From: Paraphaeosphaeria minitans
Lineage: Eukaryota; Ascomycota; Dothideomycetes; Pleosporales; Didymosphaeriaceae
Direction: 5' to 3'
NCBI GenBank assembly: GCA_015832175.1
Contig: WJXW01000003.1
Span: 3,782,001 to 3,846,000, forward strand
DNA length: 64,000 nt
Within the stretch, counting starts at the first letter, position 1; every line of letters starts with the position of its first letter. Positions 56,791 through 64,000 of the stretch are shown piece by piece. The notes beneath the pieces were generated by a model. That model searched no databases. It saw only the letters and a program-made list of their open reading frames with translations, and had not been told where the DNA came from. The position numbers and the translations under genes were made by a program.

Positions 56791-58014
56791 GCGCACGTAC
56801 GTCTGTGGGTCGTCTTCGCAATAGGCGATAGGCTCCGACCTTGGTTTCGTTGTAAGCCTGACTAGCTGTAGAGAGATGTTCTGAAATCAATGTATACCCA
56901 TTCAAGTAGTACCTGCATTCACCTTGCACAGCATGAAGCATGCGCTCCTGAGGACCCAAAACGTTTTCCAGGAGAACAACATCGGTGTGCAGTGAAGATA
57001 GGAGACGGGCGACAGGTGCCCAGATGAGCAATGTGCGACCAGCGTCAAGTACGGTCGGCTGCTGCGATCCGACGTTCACGCTTGGCCCATCGTACACACA
57101 CCGAGGGTGACGAGCGAGCGGCTGCACATGCCGGCAGACGGCGAGTTTGAAAACGGACCGACCACACCACACCACACTCTGGGAACCTCCCTCCACCCTG
57201 ACCCCAAGCGCAGCGCAGCAGCCCCAACCCAACCATCTGCCCTACGCACCTCGCTCTGGCCCCCATGTCCAACGGTCCATCCATCACCTCCATCCATCCA
57301 TCCATCCATCCCAAGCCGACCCCCCGACCCGCAACCCACCCAACCAACCTACCGCATCCGGCAACCCACCGCCGGAGATGCAAAACCCATTGAAAACAGC
57401 GGGCTCGTCGCACTTTTGCTAGCTCCTCCACCCACCAATCATAAGGTCTGAGCTAGGCTCGATAGGGGTGGTCGGGGGGCGGCGGCGAATCAGACGGGGC
57501 GCGTGAGAAATGGGCATTAGTTTGCGTTGTGGGCGGTGGGCGAGGGCGAGGGCGGGGTGGGGATGTGTGGGCTGGCGGGGTGATGGGTGGGAATGTGTGG
57601 AATGTGTGGAATGGGTGGGTGGGTGGGTAGGTAGATAGGTAGGGTATGGGGGGCTTGGGTAAAGGTATGTAACTTGGGCGTGGGGAGTAGATTAGATGAG
57701 TAGTTGGAGAGGGGGGGTGGGTAGGGGGTAGGTTTCAAGTTGTTTTTAAACAGTGTGGAAGTTGTTTCTAACAGTGTGGAAGTTGTTTCTAACAGTGTGG
57801 AAGTTGTTTCTAACAGTGTGGAAGTTGTTTCTAACAGTGTGGAAGTTGTTTCTAACAGTGTGGAAGTTGTTTCTAACAGTGTGGAAGTTGTTTCTAACAG
57901 TGTGGAAGTTGTTTCTATCCGTGCGGATAGCTTCCGTAGGTACCTAGGGAGGGAGGGAGGTAGTGCATGCTAATGTCTGAATCTTATCATCTCAACGTCC
58001 GTATCTGAATCTCA
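56791..58014. other. Convergent intergenic region with minisatellite
   Basis: Between eIF2B beta (+) and the DMT transporter (-), so both 3' ends fall here. It holds (CCAT)n near 57291-57310, G-rich runs at 57530-57725 and the 21-bp array described separately. No gene seen. Confidence 0.55.
57751..57918. repeat. 21-bp minisatellite, eight copies
   Basis: Eight head-to-tail copies of CAGTGTGGAAGTTGTTTCTAA, the last with a changed end (CTAT). The copies are otherwise identical. Because 21 is divisible by three, all frames stay open; one would encode SVEVVSN repeated. I treat it as non-coding. Confidence 0.97.
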
Positions 58015-59630
58015 TCATCTCAACGTACGCATCTGAATCTCATCATCTTCATCACCATCGTACTCCAGGCTCTCCCCGACACCCTCCCCCTCCATCAACC
58101 CCCTTTCTTCCTCCCCGCTCCCCCTTTCGTCTTGCTTCGCCGCCTCCTTATGCGTAGCCACGTATATCGCGCTACCTAGAATCAAACCACTCCCCACAAC
58201 ACTCAGCGCGCTCGGCGTCGTCCCGAACACGAGCTTGTCAAACGACAGCGCAAACAGCATCTGCACGTACACCATGTTTGTCGCGCGCGACGACTGTTCG
58301 TACTGCAGGCCCGCCGCGAGGAGGAACTGCATAATGAAGCCGCACACCCCGAGGAAGAGGAGGCGTGCAAAGTCGACCCGGGACTGCGGGAGGAGGAACC
58401 CCACGTCCGGGAGGACCGCCATCATGACGATGCTGACGAGCGTGCACCACGTTGCAAAGTAGTTTACAGAGATGAGGGGGTGCGCGCGGCGCCCGATCCA
58501 GCGGATCGTGGTGTAGGCACCTGCGGCGCCTACGACGCCGAGCATGGCGATGCCCACTGCGGATGCGCGTTGCGCGGGTGTCACATTGGCGTAGGACGAG
58601 CCGAAGCCGCGGGTGGGGTCGGTGCTGTTTGTAGGGATGGATTCGACGTCTGAGTCGCCGCTGGCGCGGGGTACGGGGTCGTTGTTGCGGGAGAGGGAGG
58701 TGAAGAGGGTGACGGGGCGGGCGATGAGGACGACGCCGAAGAGCGAGACGCAGGCTGCGATTTGCTCCATGCGGGTGAAGGGTTCGTTGATGAAGAAGGA
58801 GCATGCCCAGCAGGCTAGAGAGGGGGCGAGGAAGGTGATGACGGTAGCATCTGCCAATGGCAAATAGAGCAGCGAGTCTGCGACGTGTCAGTATACGATC
58901 GGTGGAAGGCGTTGACGGTAAGTAAGTAGACTTTCACGTATGCCTGCTCACCTATCGAAACGCAATGTCGTAAGGTGCCACAAATGTGGAGCCTTTCCAA
59001 GTGGTCCCCAAAGCGTTCGCAGCAAGAACACAGTGTATACTTACAATACATGCCGAAGACTCCGAAAAAGCCAAAGAGCCCTCTCGCGACCAGCAACCAT
59101 CTCACTTCTCTCATGCCGAGAGGAAAATCCTTGGTTTTGGCCCACCACATGTACCAACTCGAGCACACGACGGTGATGCTCATTCTCGCGAACAAGATCT
59201 GAAACGGATGGTAACCTTTGCCATCATTGCCCTCGATTTCTAGCATCCGAGTCGTCACGTTCATGAGAGTGCCAAAGAGCTGAGCAACCAAGACCAGTAT
59301 GAGTCCAAGATTCCCGACCCAGAAGACTCTCAGCTTCTCTTTCAACGTCTCCGCGCGCCGAACTGGGGATCTCGAAGGGCGTCTGCGATTATAGCCGACA
59401 TCTTCTCTACGTCCCAGCCGGCCGACGTCTTCAACCAGCCATAAAGACGGGAGTGGCGAAGGCGCACGAATACCTCCAGTAAAGGTGACGGAGAAGGCCT
59501 CAGCCGGCTTCGTGCCGGGCTTAACGGAAACTTCGTTCTCAGGCTCGATGGCCGAATCTGCGAGCTTAGCGGTGCCGTCGTCGTCGTCATTGACATTGTC
59601 GACCGGAGCCTTGGACGGCGGAATGCTCAT
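58015..59630 (-). CDS. DMT-superfamily transporter with two EamA domains
   Basis: Integral membrane protein of the drug/metabolite transporter superfamily (SLC35G-like); 482 aa; substrate unknown. Exon 1 is 59630..59045 and exon 2 is 58877..58015, joined across a 167-nt intron (GTAAGT..GTCGCAG). That junction forms FGMYSLLYLPLADATVITFL, in the fourth-fifth helices of the first EamA repeat. The N-terminal 110 residues are hydrophilic and acidic then Arg-rich. Helices follow: VGNLGLILVLVAQLFGTLMN, FQILFARMSITVVCSSWYMW, LLVARGLFGFFGVFGM, FLAPSLACWACSFF, IAACVSLFGVVLIAR. The second repeat starts SAVGIAMLGVVGAAGAYTTI and ends near ALSVVGSGLILGSAIYVA. The C-terminal tail is acidic. About ten membrane helices fit the family. 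Confidence 0.88.
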
Positions 59631-60934
59631 GGCGATGCATCGAATTGGCGGTAGTAACAGGTGTAAAGTGTGGAGTCACCAGACATCATCGCTATTTGTA
59701 GAGCCTACCTGGGGGAGGGGCACAGCATCCGCCTGGGCCCAGAGAGTGCTGGTGGCGTCGGGAAACGACGAGTAGGCGCGTAGAGCTCCAACCTCGCCCC
59801 GAGTAGTCCGGGCCGGCGTAGCCTCAAAGAAGCAGGCGGCGGCACGACAGTTCGCAGATCGTTGATGGGCTAGGACCCGTAAGCTGTGTATTTCAGGTGC
59901 TTTGAAGGATTAAGTGTTTCGTGGTTTGTCTTCGTCGTGGCTCCGTAGGTTGCTGTGTGACGTCGATATCTAGTGGGGTAGGTACTTCCAATGGCGCGCG
60001 AACACATCCGCTAGGAACTGGCCGATATCTGGTGATGAAAGTACGATCATAGCTTGAATGTGTAGTTTCTCGTATGTCTGACGATTAGGCTTACTGCTTT
60101 TTCAAAGTACGTCGAGTTTAGACAGCCTTTGGCGCCTACGCTCGCGGCGAAGTTCGTTACCAAGAGGATCGCAAGACGCATCATTGGTGCATTTCAACAC
60201 CAAGCTGGTGCCCTCAACGATTGGTCCATGGATACTGCAGGCTGGGTACATTGGATGGTGTCCCAGAATCACTCTCATTCTGATAACGTTCAAATTAACG
60301 TTCAAATGTCTGTAGATCGGATTGCAGATTGTCGTCTACCCTAGAAAAATGATACGAGGTGACGGTGGCGGAGATCCAGGTAATTTTTGGTATTTTACTA
60401 CTGTATGACTGCAATCACGGTAATGTGTATTACAGTATTGATAGCTAAAATCTGCTTGTGAGAAATACCGTATCCACCGTACTACGTACCGTTGCGAGAG
60501 CTGACGGTCATGGACGAAGGACGTACTTCTGTCATCGTCTTCGCATGAATATAGTAACGCGAGCATCACGATTTTGGAGGGCTTTTCTTAAGTGGAGTTG
60601 ATGGCCCGCGACACATTATCAAGTTTCGATTTAGGAGGCGCATCATATTCAAATCCACTCTAGATGACTCCATGGAATACAAGGCTTCTCAGGAGGACAA
60701 AGTTGAGACTGGGCAGGCTGGGCAGGCTGGGCAGGTATCACGGAACGAATCAGTTTACCCAAGAGCTGTGCACCAACAAGTTCGCGTCACCCTCCATGCA
60801 CCGCAACAAGAGTCCCAGCCTGCCCACCTTCATCTTTGGTCACCCGCCCAGATTGTTTCGCTTCACAGCCTGGTCCTTCTCGACCCCAGCGTCTTCTATC
60901 GTTCTGGTGGCTCTTACAACGTCAATCCGCAACG
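59631..60934. other. Intergenic between DMT transporter and HET gene
   Basis: Divergent spacer. Frames at 60664-61100 overlap the HET exon but show no homology; GGGCAGGCT repeats three times near 60711-60735 and TCAAATTAACGT/TTCAAAT repeats near 60288-60306. No gene seen. Confidence 0.45.
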
Positions 60935-62151
60935 ATGCGTCTGCTCAACTGCTCGACCAGAAGATTCGAAGAATTCTGCAATGAAGAAGTACCTGGATAA
61001 GCTATCCTCTCACACACCTGGGAAGGTCACGAGATTTCGTACAGCGAGTACTATGACTCTCCAACTCGAAACTATTACTCAAAGGCAACAAATAAGATAA
61101 TTAACACGATGGCGAAGGCACTTGAGCACGGCGTAAATTATGTGTGGATAGGTAGGCTGCAAACGTACACGGGGGTTATGCGAGATTCACAATAGCTAAT
61201 GTCGTTCCAGACAGTTGTTGCATAGACAAGAGCAGTTCGGCTGAGCTGAGCGAAGCCATAAACAGCATGTATCTGTGGTACACGGGAGCAGAAGTCTGTT
61301 TCGTTTACCTCAGCGACTTCGACGGCTCTAGGGAGGACTCACCACCAAGACCTCAAGGTTTTTGGTCCGAGTCCCTTCTTGAGGCACTCCGTTGTTGTCG
61401 ATGGTTCACCAGAGGATGGACATTGCAAGAGCTGCTTGCGCCCAGCAACGTCCGTTTCTTCGATCGCCGATGGAATTGCTTTGGCACAAAGCGGAGTATT
61501 TGTGTAGTGCTGTCCCACATCACCGAGATACCAGAAGATGCGCTGGTAGGAAAAGCAGCCGAGCACAGGTGCTCGGTCGCAGCCCGAATGTCCTGGGCAG
61601 CTCATCGCGTCACAACTCGGGGTGAGGATATCGCGTATTGTTTATTCGGACTTTTTGGCGTCAACCTTCCTTTGCTTTACGGCGAAGGGGCAACACAAGC
61701 TTTCCTGCGACTTCAAGAGGCCATCATACAAAAGAGTAACGACCTCACCATCTTTGCATGGCAGCGCGACCAAGCAACATCCCCTGAGCGGTCTGGAGAG
61801 CCCTGTAGTATCCTAGCGCAGTCACCAAGCGACTTCGAAGGTTCTGGCGACATCATCTGCAGCTTATTCAGGAATAATCCTGAATTTTCGGTTACGAATA
61901 AAGGCATCCGGTTCAACGATTGGAATTTTGAAAGGTATGGGAGCGACCCGAACATTTTCGAAATTCCCTTGAGTTGCCGCAGAGAGTGGACCAGAGAAAC
62001 AGGGTCTCTACACATTACGCTGTATCGTTTAAAAGGCAACGTATGGTATCGACGCAAAAACGAGACCTTTCGACTGCACAAAGACTTTGTCAAAATCGGC
62101 AACGCTCCAGGAAGTAACGCGGCCCTACCGTACTTCCACATCATGACTTGA
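60935..62151 (+). pseudogene. HET-domain gene interrupted by an in-frame TAA
   Basis: Heterokaryon-incompatibility (HET, PF06985) gene. Exon 1 is 60935..61151 and exon 2 is 61211..62151, with a 59-nt intron (GTAGGC..TTCCAG) that forms the conserved YVWIDSCCID. The start MRLLNCSTRRFEEF is the classic HET N-terminus. At 60998-61000 the codon after PG is TAA, where the family has Tyr (the PxYAILSHTW motif); AILSHTWEG follows in the same frame. The rest is intact: SSAELSEAINSMYLWY, EVCFVYLSD, SRWFTRGWTLQELLAP-like WFTRGWTLQELLAP, CSVAARMSWAAHRVTTRGED and AYCLFGLFGVNLPLLYGEG. The C-terminal part ends at 62151. A single transversion could have made the stop; C-to-T RIP would not turn TAT or TAC into TAA. 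A sequencing error, or use of a downstream start that lacks the N-terminal motif, are alternatives. Confidence 0.82.
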
Positions 62152-62429
62152 GGACTTGAGGTCACGGGGGACGGGGTAAGCTTCACTAGCATGCGAGCCA
62201 TCTTCAAGAACACTTCTATAGCTAGCTCGTTTTCTTCAAAACCCACCGAATCACCTCTCCCATATGTTCAAACAGCCACTTTAGAGGTTTCAGAAAGTAG
62301 TACTTTGCATGTGCACGGGTGAATTTGCAGGATCACTCCAGAATAGGACAATTTAGTAGCGGATTCGTTTCAACTGCGTCACGATTCCAGTGGTGATACC
62401 ATTCCGACCAACGCATTCTACTCGAGGCA

Positions 62430-63878
62430 TCAAATATTAGCCTTCCAATCCATACCCACAAGCGCCCACCTCGTCGCAAGCAACAGCAGCCCTCCCACGA
62501 AAAAACTCGTCCCCGCCCAGATATTCGCATACAGGTAGCTCCCACCCGCCGTCTGGATCAGCGCGCCCGCAAGCGGCGGCCCCGTCAGGCTGGCGAAACT
62601 TACGATCGTAAATGCCATGCCCATCCTCACGCCCGCCTTCTTCAAGTCCTGCACCTTGCTGCACTTGCCGATGATGGCGGGCCACAGCGCCTGGATGACG
62701 GCAGAGCCGGAGCCGTACACGGCGGCGAAGGCGTATAGCCCGCCGACGCTGTGGATGCCGATCCACGAGTACATCATGATGCTGCAGAGGAACGAGAAGG
62801 GGGTGAGCACGTTGAGCGACCCGATTTTGTCGGCGTAGTAAGTCGGGAGCAGGCGGAAGATGAAGCCCATGCAGACGGTGACGAGCAGCAGGTTGATCGA
62901 GGACTCGTACGGCATGCCCAGGACGTTGCGGCCGTACGCACTGACGTAGAAGAAGGCAAAGTACAAGCCCCAGAAGTTGAAGAACATGGCTGCGCAGAAG
63001 AGCGAGTAAGGGAGTTCCCGGAAGGAGGCCCAGTCCACGATCTCGCCGCCCTTGCGGGGCGGGAGACGTGTGCGGAAGAGCGCGATGGCGACGATGTTGA
63101 GGGCCGCCATGATGAAGCCGATGATGCGGATCGTCCAGGGAAACCCGAAGCGAGGAAGACACTGCTGGACGATGACGGGCATGATGACACCCCCCGTGCA
63201 GGAGCCTAGCGCTGTTATGCCCATTGCGAAAGCTCTTCTCTTTACAAAGTAGGTCGATACTAGGGCCATGGCTGGGCAGAACTGCAGGCCGTTTGAGATG
63301 CCGAGACAGATGGCTTGCGATAGGAAGAGGTGCCAGAGCTTCGTGCTTTCGGCCATGGTAAAGACGCCTACCATCTGGAATACAGAGCCCGCGATGTATG
63401 AATGTCGGAAATAACCCGCATCTGTCGCTCTCCCAGTAAAGGTTCCGACGGCGAAGAGGAGGAAAATCTGCAACGAGCCGATCCAGGAAATGGTGGATGG
63501 TGCGATGCCCAGCGTTGTCCCAAGATAGGTTTGATACACGCCGAAAGAGGTAGCAAATCCAAAGGTGTTGAAGATGGTGATATGAGTGCAAAAGACCTGG
63601 ATCCAAGCCGTCGCGCCACCGTCTGGCGCAGGCCCAGGATCTTTCCAACTCGACGCTGCCGATCTCCGTGAAAACACCTTTGCAATACCACTTGCTTGCT
63701 CTGCTCCTTTTTCCCGCGGTTCAACATCCTCCTCTTGCACCTCCACAGCATCCCGTATCTCGTCGTCGCGCGTGCTAGGCCAAGCTCTCAATCCGCGCTC
63801 TGCATCCTCATCAATGATATTCCCGGCATCCGTTGCGGACTTCCCCGCATCGCAGTCCTCCGGGCTAATGTATGCCAT
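62430..63878 (-). CDS. MFS transporter, monocarboxylate (MCT/Mch) type
   Basis: Membrane transporter of 482 aa with 12 predicted helices, encoded by one exon; probable plasma-membrane carrier for a monocarboxylate or related metabolite, substrate unknown. I start at the ATG at 63876-63878 (MAYISPEDCD); the frame is open a few codons further, but only from a GTG. The first 90 residues are hydrophilic and acidic. The family signature PDGGATAWIQV opens helix 1, followed by FGFATSFGVYQTYLG and ISWIGSLQIFLLF. Helices 4-5 contain GISNGLQFCPAMALVSTYFVKRRAFAMGI, GSCTGGVIMPVI, the usual MCT motif. The second half begins LPYSLFCAAMFFNFWGLYFAFF, then CMGFIFRLLPTYYADKIG. The protein ends in WAGTSFFVGGLLLLATRWAL. 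Long antisense frames here are shadows. Confidence 0.92.
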   Translation of the reverse strand: MAYISPEDCDAGKSATDAGNIIDEDAERGLRAWPSTRDDEIRDAVEVQEEDVEPREKGAEQASGIAKVFSRRSAASSWKDPGPAPDGGATAWIQVFCTHITIFNTFGFATSFGVYQTYLGTTLGIAPSTISWIGSLQIFLLFAVGTFTGRATDAGYFRHSYIAGSVFQMVGVFTMAESTKLWHLFLSQAICLGISNGLQFCPAMALVSTYFVKRRAFAMGITALGSCTGGVIMPVIVQQCLPRFGFPWTIRIIGFIMAALNIVAIALFRTRLPPRKGGEIVDWASFRELPYSLFCAAMFFNFWGLYFAFFYVSAYGRNVLGMPYESSINLLLVTVCMGFIFRLLPTYYADKIGSLNVLTPFSFLCSIMMYSWIGIHSVGGLYAFAAVYGSGSAVIQALWPAIIGKCSKVQDLKKAGVRMGMAFTIVSFASLTGPPLAGALIQTAGGSYLYANIWAGTSFFVGGLLLLATRWALVGMDWKANI

Positions 63879-64000
63879 CTGTTCTTCGGACACACAAGTC
63901 GTGCACTACCCCAGGGGAAAAGAGCAAAGCGGGCCAAGGCGTTCACTCTTTAAGAACTGGTGTTGTACGAAGCGCAAACGGAAAAGCTTGTTATTCCCGG
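63879..64000. promoter_or_regulatory. Upstream region of the MFS gene to the window end
   Basis: About 120 bases of the MFS promoter and leader remain. No motif can be assigned. Confidence 0.3.

Noticed and set aside
57740..57973. 77-codon plus-strand frame of SVEVVSN repeats as a repeat protein
   Set aside because: Entirely produced by the 21-bp array; no leader, splice signal or known relative.
60998..61000. RIP as the cause of the HET stop codon
   Set aside because: RIP makes C-to-T or G-to-A changes; the expected Tyr codon TAT/TAC becomes TAA only by a transversion, and the flanks are not AT-shifted.
62437..63648. 403-codon minus-strand frame inside the MFS gene
   Set aside because: A shifted-frame shadow of the transporter with Arg/His/Leu bias.

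Overview
This is nuclear DNA of a filamentous ascomycete (Pezizomycotina). Genes are split by short spliceosomal introns, mostly 42-80 nt with GT..AG ends and CTRAY-like branch sites. Gene content includes a HET-domain gene, a NACHT-type STAND NTPase, a Zn2Cys6 transcription factor, Kgd4, chorismate synthase and a tRNA-Asn with an intron. A BTB-like family and a small His/Thr-rich protein suggest Dothideomycetes, perhaps Capnodiales/Mycosphaerellales; that placement is inference. I rebuilt the gene models by hand from reading frame, splice signals and family motifs, and intron phases close in every multi-exon model.

Layout. 0-6 kb: the 5' part of an NCBP3-like RNA-binding gene (-), a divergent pair of a short-chain dehydrogenase (-) and a succinate-semialdehyde dehydrogenase (+), then a BTB-like protein (+). 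6.8-9.4 kb: a small His/Thr-rich basic protein (-) and a stress-type SDR (+). 9.4-13 kb: gene-free, repeat-bearing DNA, followed by a secreted double-psi beta-barrel protein (13.1-14.0 kb). 16.9-22.1 kb: Kgd4 (-), Mediator subunit 18 (+) and polynucleotide kinase/phosphatase (+, ten exons). 22.1-25.9 kb: gene-free with several minisatellites. 25.9-27.5 kb: an unnamed Ser/Pro-rich protein. 27.5-31.2 kb: a dense field of simple repeats.

31-43 kb holds four minus-strand genes: the Zn2Cys6 factor, chorismate synthase, a Sec14-like/RhoGAP protein and a Tcp11-family protein. 44.8-47.6 kb: tRNA-Asn, a membrane-anchored Dabb protein (-) and a DUF1761-like membrane protein (+). 48.7-56.8 kb: the STAND NTPase (-), the Nem1 phosphatase (-) and eIF2B beta (+). 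57.7-64 kb: a 21-bp minisatellite, a DMT/EamA transporter (-), a HET gene carrying an in-frame stop (+) and an MFS monocarboxylate-type transporter (-).

Most genes are housekeeping: translation initiation, transcription, DNA repair, lipid regulation, the shikimate pathway and the 2-oxoglutarate dehydrogenase complex. The accessory interest lies in the STAND gene and broken HET gene within about 9 kb of each other, a transcription-factor intron filled with two minisatellites, one GC-AG intron, and a TACCTAGGTA-like motif recurring between genes. I did not find a clear undescribed multi-gene system.
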